Below are positions 10,497 through 22,708 of a DNA stretch of 64,000 nucleotides, piece by piece. The notes beneath the pieces are model-generated. The model did not search any database. It was given only the letters and a program-made list of their open reading frames with translations, and had not been told where the DNA came from. The position numbers and the translations under genes were made by a program. How positions within the stretch are numbered: the stretch's first letter is position 1; each line of letters starts with the position of its first letter. Source of the DNA: Kitagawia praeruptora (taxonomy: Eukaryota; Streptophyta; Magnoliopsida; Apiales; Apiaceae); assembly GCA_037693485.1 (NCBI GenBank), contig CM075349.1, positions 67,125,001 through 67,189,000 on the forward strand, given 5' to 3'.

Positions 10497-11822
10497 TCAA
10501 TCTATAACATCAATCCTGCAGCAAGTATTCTCAAACAAAGGGGATTTAAGAGCAGAGGTTAGAGTAAAAGTAATTTTATCATCACCAACGCTCAATGTAA
10601 GAGTCCCACTTTTAACATCAATTACAGCACCTGCAGTACAAAGAAATGGTCTACCTAAAATAATAGGTATCTGGCTATCCTCTTCCATATCTAGGACTAC
10701 AAAGTCTACAGGAATATAGAATTTTCCAACCCTAACAGGCACATCCTCTAAAATTCCAAGGGGATATTTTATCGAACGGTCTGCCATTTGCAAAGTCATC
10801 TGTGTACATTTTAATTCTCCCATATTTAGTTTTTGAAAAACCGAGAGAGGCATGACTGAGACGCTAGCGCCTAAATCACATAAAGCTTTATCAATGAACA
10901 ATGCACCTAAATGACACGGGATCGAAAAACTACCATGATCTTTAAGCTTAGGTGGAGACTTATTTTGTAAAACAGCACTACACTCTTCAGTAAAAGCTAC
11001 CATCTCTACCTCACCAAAAGACCTTTTCTTAATGAGAATATCCTTAAGAAACTTTGCATATGATGGAACTTGAGAAATTAAATCAGTGAAAGGAACTATT
11101 ACCTCAAGATTCTTGACAAGTGTCATGAACTTACCAAACTGCTGGTCCACCTTAGTTCTGTTCATCCTGCTAGGGAATGGGAGCTTTGGCACAAATGGTG
11201 GAGGAGTAACTGCAGTCTTCTCTTTATCCTTTTTCTTGCTTTCCTCCGTTTCACCTTCACTTGCATCTTCAACAACTTTCTCTACCTTGTCTTCCTCAGA
11301 ATCCTCTTTTTCTTGCTCAGTAGGAACATCGTCAGTAGGCATTGGAGGAGCATCATATGTATGACCACTCCTAATAGCAATGGCATTCACATTTTCCTTT
11401 GGCTGAGTTGGTTGTGCTGGTAGAGAGCCTTGTTGCCTTGTAGATGAAGAACTAGCCATTTGAGCAATCTGAGTTTCCAACATCTTATTATGTATCTCCA
11501 TCTGGTTCATCTTTCTGTTGGTATCCTCCATACTCTTTTGCATTTGTAACAATATCTTCATCATGTCACCTTGATTATCAGCTTGTACAGCTTGATTTGC
11601 TTGAGGAGCATAATTCTGAGGAGGCCTTTGGAATCCAGGGGGATTCATAGGTCCTTGAGGAGGCCTATACTGTTGCTGTGGAGGAGGCTGGTACGACTGC
11701 TGATATTGCTGCTGATTAGGAACATTTGTATTCTGAGCATTATTGTTCCTATATGAGAAGTTCGGATGATCTTTCCAACCAGGATTGTAAGTGTTGGAGT
11801 ATGGATTGTACTGCTGCCTCTG
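10497..11822 (-). pseudogene. Athila-A protease region
   Basis: It lies in the same frame as gag upstream and pol downstream. A glutamine-rich linker (about 11600-11820) and a charged stretch rich in E and K (about 11200-11330) come first. The retropepsin-like segment follows, with ALCDLGASVSVMPLSVFQKL as active-site loop (DLGA) and IPIILGRPFL as the later conserved strand-turn. The stop at 10497-10499 (TGA) separates it from RT. The protease would cleave the Gag-Pol polyprotein. Confidence 0.85.
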
Positions 11823-12875
11823 TTAGAAAACATTTGCTTGCTCCATCTGAAAATGCTGTGAATTTTGAGCATTGTATTGGCAATCGTTACCATAGTGGCC
11901 TTGGATGCCACAGACTTCACAAACAGGATTATTCATAGGAGCCATGGATGACAATGCATTGATACTCATAGGTTGAGTAGAGGGCTGAGATGTCTTCAAT
12001 GAGTGGATCTCCTGAGTCAGTGCAGCGAGTTGAGATGATAATAGAGAGTAAGCATCCACTTCAAGTTTACCCCCTTTCTTGGTTGCTATCGGATTACTGA
12101 AGTGATTGGCAGCCAAATTTGAAAGAAAAGCATGTGCATCATCAACTCCTTTGTCTAAAAACACGCCATCTGCAGCGTTATCAACCATCCCTTTTGTTTC
12201 AGGATCAAGACCATTGTAAAAGCGTTTAAGCAGAAACCACTTCTCAAGACCATGGTGAGGGCATGCACGTTGATAATCCTTGAATCTGTCCCAAGCATCC
12301 CGAAGAGATTCACCATAATCTTGCTTAAAACCCATCATCTTGTCGATCAAATCGTCAGTTCTGTTAGGAGGGAAGAACTCAGTTAAGAAAGCCTGAGCAA
12401 TCTTATCCCACTCGGTCAGGTCAATATCATTCAACCATTTTTGAGCTTTATCACGAAGAGAGAAACCGAACAACATGACTTTCAACTGGTCTAGAGTGAC
12501 TCCCTGATGTTTAATTGTAGAACAGAGATGTTGAAACCGTTGCAGATGATTTGTAGGATCTTCAGAGGCAAGCCCAGCAAATTGATTCTGTTGGATCATA
12601 GTGAGCAAAGCAGGCTTGATCTCGAAATTTGCTGCTTGAATCGCTGGCATAACAAGGCCAATAGGTACCCCACTCGGAGAGGGCTGTGAGTAGTTCTTCA
12701 AAGATTTGGGAGGGTCTGCCATCTCAATCTTTGGTTCAGGTATCTTTTTTTGCTTCTCTTTCCTTTGTTGATCTATGTATTGTTGATAAGTAATTCCAGA
12801 ATCTGGACTAAGAGGAGTTGTATCCTCTTTCGCTTGATCTTCTTTCGTTTGAGACCTGGTCCTGGACATCAACAA
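11823..12875 (-). pseudogene. Athila-A gag
   Basis: The frame starts with ATG at 12875 (a second ATG at 12869) and runs 350 residues to a TAA at 11823-11825. The retrotransposon Gag domain covers about residues 80-260, with FEIKPALLTMIQ, KAQKWLNDI, FLTEFFP and CPHHGLEKW. A zinc knuckle of form CX2CX4HX4C (C319, C322, H327, C332) follows. Gag forms the particle and binds genomic RNA. The next frame continues as a glutamine/proline-rich linker, so the TAA is best read as a point mutation in one long gag-pol frame of about 1825 codons (12875 to 7401). Confidence 0.9.
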
Positions 12876-12998
12876 CTAAACAAGGAAAAGCAGTAAGATC
12901 GGTCTCAGTTGGAACAAGAGTTCCAAAGAGACAAGAGAAACAATCTAAAACAATCAAACTAAAATTATAGAAACTAGGCGTCTCCCCGGCAGCGGCGC
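12876..12998 (-). other. Athila-A leader and truncated primer-binding site
   Basis: The short leader between gag and PBS has no gene. On the minus strand 12983-12998 reads GCGCCGCTGCCGGGGA, matching the tRNA-Asp-type PBS seen complete in Athila-2 (42868-42887). The two outermost bases expected (TG) and the adjacent LTR are replaced at 12999 by unrelated sequence, so this is a rearrangement breakpoint. Confidence 0.75.
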
Positions 12999-13463
12999 GC
13001 AACGGGTTATTCTGCTGCCCCAGTAACGCATTCACCTCATGCGTTTCTCGCTTGTTTTCTCGCACCTGAAACGCAGCTGCCTGCTGCGTTACACCCCTCT
13101 GCCCAGAATTTTTTCCCGAAAATCAGTGTTTTTGCCTCCAAATTCAACCCCAAAACCTATCCTAACTCAAATTTCTTCAATTCCTAATTCCTATATCTAT
13201 CCTACATTAAATCCTAACCTCTTCAAATCTCTCCTACACACTTAAATTTTTATTCAACCTATCCATCATCTTATATTTATACCCACCATACAAATCCAAT
13301 TCCTCTTCTATTTATTTAAGTCTCTAAAAATTCAATTCTAAAGAGGAATTAATTGCAAGTTCACCTCTTTGATTCGTATTGGGTAATTTTTTTTTTTCTA
13401 ATCTTATTTTTATTACGAATTTGTGTTCTTGTCAATTGGGGGTTTTGTAGTATTCAGGCAAGG

Positions 13464-13538
13464 GGGCCAGTCTATGGAGCTCGTACGAAATACTCTCCGC
13501 CAGATTCTGATTCATCCGAGAGTGAGGACGAAAATTAA
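13464..13538 (+). pseudogene. C-terminal tail of the Athila extra ORF in unit B
   Basis: The plus-strand frame ends GPVYGARTKYSPPDSD followed by an acidic tail and TAA. It aligns with the end of the Athila-A extra ORF (PIFGARTPYPPPDSSD plus acidic tail). The rest of that ORF is missing: only about 60 bases separate this tail from the leader. Confidence 0.7.
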
Positions 13539-15427
13539 ATTTGAGCAAGCAAATACTTCTCCAAGATTTTTCAAGGGCCACTTCATGCTTATGCACCAGG
13601 GGAGTATTTTTCACCTTTCTTTGTATCTTTATTGTAATTATTATTATTTTTTTCTTTATTATTTTTGTTTTTTTATTTAGGAATATTATTTTTGTATACC
13701 TTTTTCTTTTTCTTTTTTTCTTTTATATATTTTCTCATTGGGGACAATGAACCGCTAAAGTGTGGGGAAGGGTTCTCAACGTTAAGATAATTTAAAAATC
13801 CAAAAAAAAAAAAATTAAAAATTAAAAATACCAAAAATAATTCTAGTCATGCAATTTGATTAGTTGTTGTATTTTGCTTGATACACTCATGCATGCGTAG
13901 AATTCTTGTGTTCTTGACGCTTTTGTATGAGAAGTGACGTGCTTTGTTCTTGTGCACACACTTACACTAGCAAGTTGAAGCTGGTAGACTTAATTGGATG
14001 TTGTAAGTGATTAGAATGACATGAATATGTGCAAGATGACTTGGTTTACATGCTTTGAGTACAAGTAGGTGCGTTAGAGAGTCTTGTTACTTGGGATTGA
14101 TTATGTTTTGTCACACCAAGTGAGTTTTGAGCCTATATGCATATCTTTTGCATGATTTTTTGTTTGCTTGAGTGTCCACATGTTGTTTACATTGCTAGCA
14201 CTTACTTGAGATCTTTCTTGAAATGCATGACATTACTTGATGATGAGATGATAAAGGCAATGAGGTATAACCTCGTATTTCCCATATTTCCACACCTTTT
14301 AAACATGATCAATTAGTTAACCCGTTGAGCTTAATCCTATTCTTTTGGTGACACACCACATTACTTGCCATTATCCTTTTTATTCTATTGGCCTTACATT
14401 GAATTTGAACCTAAACTGTCAAAGGATAGTATCGTGCTTAAGGGAGTAATAAGGTGTTCATAAAAGGGGGGGTTATTGATGATCATACCATTGGGGAATA
14501 TTGATTTTGGTTGATGCTTGTTAGTCGAAATTCATAATAATATCTATGGATCATTGTGCTTATTCCTTAGCTCTCACAGAAAAAAAACAAAAAAAAACAG
14601 AAAAAAGAAAAAAAAAATTTGAGAGCATTCTTATGTTTGTATGATCCTTCTTCCTTCGACTAGTCAAGTTATTATAAGGGTTATTGAAAAATCCAAGTGT
14701 GGGGAAGTATTTGTTTTAATAGAAAGGGAATTGAATAATGATTATTGTTGGGTACTATCTTTTGACATTTAACCTGTTTTAGCTTTACTTGACATACCTG
14801 GTCCCTAGGCCACGCTACAACCCGAATAAAGACCTTTTGATTGTCTTCAGTGATGTATGTTGTGTTGAGAGTGAGATTGATTGCGAGTGTCAAGTTGTGT
14901 TTATGATTTTGTTGGAATTGAGTGATACACTTAACGTTGTTCTTGAGTGAATATTTGTTTTTGAGTGAAAGGTGAGTTATTACTTGTTTTGGCATAGGAG
15001 ATCCCAGGCTTAGACTTAAAGATGTATTTCTTGTGGGCTTAGCATGATTACCAACAATTTTTACACTTGACATGAATTTTTATGACCTTCTGCATGTTAG
15101 TTGAGTAGACTACGTGAATACTTGCACTTTCGACACCAAGACATCGTATGTTTACTTTGATTCTTAAGTTGATGTGGCATGAGAGGACTTGTGTGTGTGG
15201 TGTTGTGTTAGCATTGATCTTTTGCATGGTTAGATGAATTTTGTGGGTATATTCACTATAAACCCTCACGAGACAACACTCGTCCTACTAGGACTGCCTA
15301 GGGGTTTAACGGCTTGTTGCATATGCTCAATGCAATCGTGTCATCTACGAAAGTGATGTTTGTTAGGACTTAGTTTTTATTTCACTTATTTGCCCGAGGA
15401 CGTGCAAATGCTTAGTGTGGGGATGTT
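13539..15427 (+). other. Unit B 3' non-coding region
   Basis: It is closely similar to the reverse complement of 3613-5300. It carries the same three AGTGTGGGGA tracts (13754-13769, 14695-14706, 15410-15423) and the hairpin CATTG/GGGA/CAATG at 13735-13750. No gene is supported; the 130-aa and 73-aa minus-strand frames (14681-15073, 15048-15269) recur in sister copies but are antisense. Confidence 0.7.
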
Positions 15428-16790
15428 TGATAGAGTATATTTTTATATATATTCTAGATGATTTTATTCTCATATTTATTGTGTTTTGCATTGATTTGGA
15501 TTTTTATTTAATAGATTTGATTGTTTTATTGTAGGAAATAAAGAATTCATGACTTGGAAGGATTTGGAGCAAAAAGAGCTATTTTGGAGATAAAATAGGA
15601 GAAAATTCGTATTATTGGGCTACACGGGCTGTCTAACACTGTTTGGGCCGTATCTTGAGTTCCAGAAGTCAGAATTTGACGATCTTACTGTCCACGCGAA
15701 GCTTGTGGAATTTTTTTTAATTCAGAGGTAGTCCAATAAGCAAAATCGAGCTGGAACAGCCCAGAAACAGAGGAGTAAATATAGTTACAAATTTTAATTA
15801 AGGAATCCTATTCAGTTATGGAATCCTACTTGTAATTTATTTAGAGTATTAAAATACTTTTATTGGGGAGACATATAAGATACATATATATTATTTAAAA
15901 AAGGGAGATAGGTACGTGCTTCTACTCTTAGGAGCTAGGGTTTTGGAGATGTAATATTAGATCAGATAATATAGTTTTAGAGTAGATTAGTATTATTATT
16001 AGTTGGAGATGTAGAGAAACACCATGACTCTTCTTTTGGGTGACAACATTGAAGTTTGAAGGTTTTGTTCTCTTAATCTTTTCTTTGTTCTTATTAGTTT
16101 AATTATGTTTTCTTGTTTTACTAGTTGTTTTACTTGTTTAATTATTAGCGAGTAGTTATTTCTAGGGCTTAAAGGGAAGCCATGTTTGCACTAATATTGG
16201 CATGATTTTCATAGTGGTTTGATTGGTTATGGTTAATTCTGATTGATATGTTTTAATCATTAATTTGTGTAATTGGCCAATATCATGGATTAATTATATG
16301 CAAATAGGGGTATGGATCGAGAGATTTACTTACTAGAGGCACACATACGATTAGCAGAATTGAATTTGAGTGCGGAAGCATCATTGGATTTCTGAGAGCG
16401 TTAATTCTTGGAAGAGATTAACTTGACTCTAATTACCTGATTGATTGAATTACTAAAAGTGGTTAATTGTGTTGAATGTTTCGAGAGTGTTAATGCTTGA
16501 AAGAGATTAACATACTCTAGTTATAGGATCACATTGATTGCTTTAGCTTAAGAGCTAATTGTGTAAGCATGGTGGACCTGATTGCCCTAGGTTTTAAATA
16601 ATTTGTTTATCATCTGTTTAATTAGTGTTAATTTAGTTTAATTAGTTAATTAATAATTTCACATATTCGTATGACCCTTGAAACAATTAGCGATAACTGA
16701 AAAGGAATTAGTAGAACCTGTCTCCTTGTGGATTCGACCCGCTTGCCATCTGTACTAGCAATAGACACCGTGCGCTTCCGGTTAGGTATA
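15428..16790 (+). repeat. Unit B LTR (3' end truncated)
   Basis: It starts TGATAGAG after the PPT. It matches unit D's LTR (20702-22091) almost throughout but stops at GGTTAGGTATA, about 12 bases short of the D end ACACATCA. It meets unit C head to head at 16790/16791. Confidence 0.85.
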
Positions 16791-18955
16791 CGCGGTGTCT
16801 ATTGCTAGTACAGATGGCAAGCGGGTCGAATCCACAAGGAGACAGGTTCTACTAATTCCTTTTCAGTTATCGCTAATTGTTTCAAGGGTCATACGAATAT
16901 GTGAAATTATTAATTAACTAATTAAACTAAATTAACACTAATTAAACAGATGATAAACAAATTATTTAAAACTTAGGGCAATCAGAACCACCATGCTTAC
17001 ACAATTAGCTCTTAAGCTAAAGCAATCAATGTGATCCTATAACTAGAGTATGTTAATCTCTTTCAAGCATTAACACTCTCGAAACATTCAACACAACTAA
17101 CCACTTTTAGTAATTCAATCAATCAGGTAATTAGAGTCAAGTTAATCTCTTCCAAGAATTAACGCTCTCAGAAATCCAATGATGCTTCCGCACTCAAATT
17201 CAGTTCTGCTAATCGTATGTGTGCCTCTAGTAAGTAAATCTCTCGATCCATACCCCTATTTGCATATAATTAATCCATGATATTGGCCAATTACACAAAT
17301 TAATGATTAAAACATATCAATCAGAATTAACCATAACCAATCAAACCACTATGAAAATCATGCCAATATTAGTGCAAACATGGCTTCCCTTTAAGCCCTA
17401 GAAATAACTACTCGCTAATAATTAAACAAGTAAAACAACTAGTAAAACAAGAAAACATAATTAAACTAATAAGAACAAAGAAAAGATTAAGAGAACAAAA
17501 CCTTCAAACTTCAATGTTGTCACCCAAAAGAAGAGTCATGGTGTTTCTCTACATCTCCAACTAATAATAATACTAATCTACTCTAAAACTATATTATCTG
17601 ATCTAATATTACATCCCTAAAACCCTAGCTCCTAAGAGTAGAAGCACGTATGTATCCCCTTCCTCAAAATAATATATATGTATCTTATATGTCTCCCCAA
17701 TAAAAGTATTTTAATACTCTAAATAAATTACAAGTAGGATTCCATAACTGAATAGGATTCCTTAATTAAAATTCGTAACTATATTTACTCCTCTGTTTCT
17801 GGGCTGTTCCTGCTCGATTTTGCTTACTGGACCACCTCTGAATTGTAGATAATTCCACAAGCTTCGCGTGGACAGTAAGATCGTCAAATTCTGACTTCTG
17901 GAACTCAAGATATGGCCCAAACAGTGTTAAACAGCCCGTGTAGCCCAATAATACGAATTTTCTCCTATTTTATCTCCAAAATAGCTCTTTTTGCTCCAAA
18001 TCCTTCCAAGTCATGAATTCTTTATTTCCTACAATAAAACAATAAAATCTATTAAATAAAAATCCAAATCAATGGAAAACACAATAAATATGAGAATAAA
18101 ATCATCTAGAATATATATAAAAATATACTCTATCAAACATCCCCACACTAAGCATTTGCACGTCCTCGGGCAAATAAGTGAAATAAAAACTAAGTCCTAA
18201 CAAACATCACTTTCGTAGATGACACGATTGCATTGAGCATATGCAACAAGCCGTTAAACCCCTAGGCAGCCCTAGTAGGACGAGTGTTGTCTCGTGAGGG
18301 TTTATAGTGAATGTACCCACAAAATTCATCTAACCATGCAAAAGATCAATGCTAACACAACACCACACACACAAGTCCTCTCAAGCCACATCAACTTAAG
18401 AATCAAAGTAAACATACGATGTCTTGGTGTCGAAAGTGCAAGTATTCACGTAGTCTACTCAACCAACATGCAGAAGGTCATAAAAATTCATGTCAAGTGT
18501 AAAAATCATTGGTAATCATGCTAAGACCACAAGAAATACATCTTTAAGTCTAAACCTGGGATCTCCTATGCCAAAACAAGTAATAACTCACCTTTCACTC
18601 AAAAACGAATATTCACTCAAGAAAAGGTTAAGTGTATCACTCAATTCCAACAAAATCATAAACATAACTTGACACTTACAATCAATCTCACTCTCAACAC
18701 AACATACATCACTGATGACAATCAAAAGGTCTTTATTCTGGTTGTAGCGTGGGCTAGGGACCAGGTATGTCAAGTAAAGCTAAAACAGGTTAATGTCAAA
18801 AGCTAGTACCCAACAATAATCATTATTCAATTCCCTTTCTATTAAAACAAATACTTCCCCACACTTGGATTTTTCAATAACCCTTATAATAGCTTGACTA
18901 GTCGAATGAAGAAGGATCATACAAACATAAAAATGCTCTAAAATTTATTTTTTTT
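16791..18955 (-). mobile_element. Unit C: inverted LTR plus partial 3' non-coding region
   Basis: The LTR occupies 16791-18135 (minus strand; inner end truncated by about 30 bases, outer end TGATAGAG at 18135). PPT (18140-18153) and about 800 bases of the 3' non-coding region follow. It then ends inside a pyrimidine run at about 18950, where unit D begins in the opposite orientation. B and C are arms of a long near-palindrome centred at 16790. Scattered substitutions between arms (for example around 15900 and 17660) argue against a simple duplicated-read artefact. Confidence 0.75.
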
Positions 18956-21900
18956 TCTCTCTTTTTTCTATTTTTTTTTCTTTTATATATTTGCTCATTG
19001 AGGACAATGAACCACTTAAGTGTGGGGATGAGTTCTCAATGATAAAAAAATCCAAAAAAAATTATATATTATTAAAAAAAATTTAAAAAATTAAAAATAC
19101 CAAAAATAATTCTAGCCATGCAATTTGATTAGTTGTTGTATTTTGCTTGATACACCCATGCATGCGTAGAATTCTTGTGTTCTTGACGCTTTTGTATGAG
19201 AAGTGACGTGCTTTGTTCTTGTGCACACACTTACACTAGCAAGTTGAAGCTGGTAGACTTAATTGGATGTTGTAAGTGATTAGAATGACATGAATATGTG
19301 CAAGATGACTTGGTTTACATGCTTTGAGTACAAGTAGGTGCGTTAGAGAGTCTTGTTACTTGGGATTGATTATGTTTTGTCACACCAAGTGAGTTTTGAG
19401 CCTATATGCATATCTTTTGCATGATTTTTTGTTTGCTTGAGTGTCCACATGTTGTTTACATTGCTAGCACTTACTTGAGATCTTTCTTGAAATGCATGAC
19501 ATTACTTGATGATGAGATGATAAAGGCAATTAGGTTTAACCTCGTATTTTCCATATTTCCACACCTTTTATACATGATCAATTAGTTAACCCGTTGAGCT
19601 TAATCCTATTCTTTTGGTGACACACCACATTACTTGCCATTATCCTTTTTATTCTATTGGCCTTACCGTAATTTTGAACCTAAATTGTCAAAGGCTAGTA
19701 TCGTGCTTAAGGGAGTAATAAGGTGTTCATAAAAGGGGGGTTTTATTGATGATCATACTTTTGGGGAATATTGATTTTGGTTGATGCTTGTTAGTCAAAA
19801 TTCATAATAATATCTATGGATCATTGTGCTTATTCCTTAGCTCTCTTAAAAAAAAGAAAAAAATTAGAAAAAAGAGAGAAAAAAAAAATAAATTTAAGAG
19901 CATTCTTATGTTTGTATGATCCTTCTTCATTCGACTAGTCAAGTTATTATAAGGGTTATTGAAAAATCCAAGTGTGGGGAAGTATTTGTTTTAATAGAAA
20001 GGGAATTGAATAATGATTATTGTTGGGTACTAGCTTTTGACATTAACCTGTTTTAGCTTTACTTGACATACCTGGTCCCTAGCCCACTCTACAACCAGAA
20101 TAAAGACCTTTTGATTGTCATCAGTGATGTATGTTGTGTTGAGAGTGAGATTGATTGTGAGTGTCAAGTTGTGTTTATGATTTTGTTGGAATTGAGTGAT
20201 ACACTTAACCTTGTTCTTGAGTGAATATTCGTTTTTGAGTGAAAGGTGAGTTATTACTTGTTTTGGCATAGGAGATCCCAGGTTTATACTTAAAGATGTG
20301 TTTGTTGTGGTCTTAGCATGATTACCAACGATTTTTACACTTGACATGAATTTTTATGACCTTCTGCATGTTGGTTGAGTAGACTACATGAATACTTGCA
20401 CTTTCGACACCAAGACATCGTATGTTTACTTTGATTCTTAAGTTGATGTGGCATGAGAGAACTTGTGTGTGTGGTGTTGTGTTAGCATTGATCTTTTGCA
20501 TGGTTAGATGAATTTTGTGGGTACATTCACTATAAACCCTCACGAGACAACACTCGTCCTACTAGGGTTGCCTAGGGGTTTAACGGCTTGTTGCATATGC
20601 TCAATGCAATCGTGTCATCTACGAAAGTGATGTTTGTTAGGACTTAGTTTTTATTTCACTTATTTGCCCGAGGACGTGCAAATGCTTAGTGTGGGGATGT
20701 TTGATAGAGTATATTTTTATATATATTCTAGATGATTTTATTCTCATATTTATTGTGTTTTCCATTGATTTGGATTTTTATTTAATAGATTTTATTGTTT
20801 TATTGTAGGAAATAAAGAATTCATGACTTGGAAGGATTTGGAGCAAAAAGAGCTATTTTGGAGATAAAATAGGAGAAAATTCGTATTATTGGGCTACATG
20901 GGCTGTTTAACACTGTTTGGGCCATATCTTGAGTTCCAGAAGTTAGAATTTGACGATCTTACTGTCCACGCGAAGCTTGTGGAATTATCTACAATTCATA
21001 GGTGGTCCAGTAGGCAAAATCAAGCTGGAACAGCCCAGAAACAGAGGAGTAAATATAGTTACGAATTTTAATTAAGGAATCCTATTCAGTTATGGAATCC
21101 TACTTGTAATTTATTTAGAGTATTAAAATACTTTTATTGCGGAGACATATAAGATACATATATATTATTTAGAGGAAGGGGATACATACGTGCTTCTACT
21201 CTTAGGAGCTAGGGTTTTGGGATGTAATATTAGATAAGATAATATAGTTTTAGAGTAGATTAGTATTATTATTAGTTGGAGATGTAGAGAAACACCATGA
21301 CTCTTCTTTTGGGTGACAACATTGAAGTTTGAAGGTTTTGTTCTCTTAATCTTTTCTTTGTTCTTATTAGTTTAATTATGTTTTCTTGTTTTACTAGTTG
21401 TTTTACTTGTTTAATTATTAGCGAGTAGTTATTTCTAGGGCTTAAAGGGAAGCCATGTTTGCACTAATATTGGCATGATTTTCATAGTGGTTTGATTGGT
21501 TATGGTTAATTCTGATTGATATGTTTAAATCATTAATTTGTGTAATTGGCCAATATGTAATTGGCCAATATCATGGATTAATTATATGCAAATAGGGGTA
21601 TGGATCGAGAGATTTACTTACTAGAGGCACACATACGATTAGCAGATTTGAATTTGAGTGCGGAAGCATCATTGGATTTCTGAGAGCGTTAATTCTTGGA
21701 AGAGATTAACTTGACTCTAATTACCTGATTGATTGAATTACTAAAAGTGGTTAATTGTGTTGAATGTTTCGAGAGTGTTAATGCTTAAAAGAGATTAACA
21801 TACTCTAATTATAGGATCACATTGATTGCTTTAGCTTAAGAGCTAATTGTGTAAGCATGGTGGACCTGATTGCCCTAGGTTTTAAATAATTTGTTTATCA

Positions 21901-22104
21901 TCTGTTTAATTAGTGTTAATTTAGTTTAATTAGTTAATTAATAATTTCACATATTCGTATGACCCTTGAAACAATTAGCGATAACTGAAAAGGAATTAGT
22001 AGAACCTGTCTCCTTGTGGATTCGACCCGCTTGCCATCTGTACTAGCAATAGACACCGTGCGCTTGCGGTTAGGTATAATTTGACACATCAAGTTTTTTG
22101 GCGC
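18956..22104 (+). mobile_element. Unit D: partial 3' region and complete LTR, plus strand
   Basis: It starts inside a poly-pyrimidine run, then repeats the 3' non-coding region seen in unit B, including the tracts at 19015-19028, 19970-19980 and 20684-20697. The LTR is complete (20702-22091, 1390 bases, TGATAGAG to ACACATCA). It is followed by AGTTTTTTGGCGC (22092-22104), the spacer and first six bases of the Athila PBS (TGGCGC), after which the sequence flips to the minus-strand LTR of Athila-A. Confidence 0.75.
20702..22091 (+). repeat. Unit D LTR, full length
   Basis: It is bounded by the PPT on the left and the PBS start on the right, so both LTR ends can be set. It includes a 13-16 bp local duplication near 21543-21565 (GTAATTGGCCAATAT twice) that units B and C lack. 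Confidence 0.85.
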
Positions 22105-22708
22105 AAGCGCACGGTGTCTATTGCTAGTACAGATGGCAAGCGGGTCGAATCCAAGTAAAATCTTTCGATCTACTACTCCTATTGCAATCGATTAATCCAA
22201 GATATTGCGCAATTACACAAATTAAGAATTATAACATATCAATCAGAATTACTCTTTACCCATCAATCTACTAATCAAATTAAGCCCAAATCATGGTGCA
22301 AACATGGCTCCCCTTAATACCCTAGAATTAAATTACTCACTCATTCTAAGATTAAGACTAACAATAATAATCAAGAAAGCCATAATAAACATGTAATTAA
22401 TAAGGAGAAGATAAGAAATACCTTAAACCTTTTAATAGCGAAGAACAATTAAATCCAAGAATTAAATTGAGCTTGCAAAGATGGAGAGAAGAAAATAAAA
22501 CCCTAGCTTCTGTAAAAAAAAACGTCTCCCCCTCTATCTCACGTTCTCTCTTTCTTTTATAATAAAACTCCTTAATAAAATCTGATCTCTATCTCCTAAT
22601 AAAAGTATTTTTAATATCCTAATCAATTTACAAAAAGATATCTATAATTGAATAGGATTTTCTTGTAAAATTTGTCACTTCTTTTTCTCCTCTGTTTCTG
22701 GGCTCTTC
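22105..22708 (-). repeat. Athila-A 5' LTR, inner part
   Basis: The minus-strand LTR piece starts at the inversion junction. Bases 22105-22154 match the other LTRs. A block of about 400 bases present in unit C (about 16842-17230) is then missing. From about 22560 it matches the left LTR of Athila-A (3142 onward) rather than units B-D. It is interrupted at 22708 by Sirevirus A with target duplication TCTTC (22704-22708). Confidence 0.8.

Larger units (their letters stand above)
12999..16790 (+). mobile_element. Unit B: deleted Athila derivative with 3' LTR, plus strand
   Basis: The order on the plus strand is GC-rich repeats (13000-13100), a pyrimidine-rich leader (13100-13400), the acidic C-terminus of the extra ORF, a 3' non-coding region closely matching Athila-A's, the PPT and the LTR. 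Gag and pol are absent. The left edge is the broken PBS of Athila-A; the right edge is a head-to-head LTR junction with unit C. It is either a non-autonomous relative or the rearranged remains of one. Confidence 0.7.

Noticed and set aside
13353..13750. Overlapping short ORFs of 60-85 aa as novel genes
   Set aside because: One contains the tail of the Athila extra ORF; the others are hydrophobic readings of T-rich DNA.
22092..22104. A complete PBS after unit D's LTR, making D the 5' end of a plus-strand element
   Set aside because: Only TGGCGC is present before the sequence flips to the opposite LTR; no leader or gag follows.
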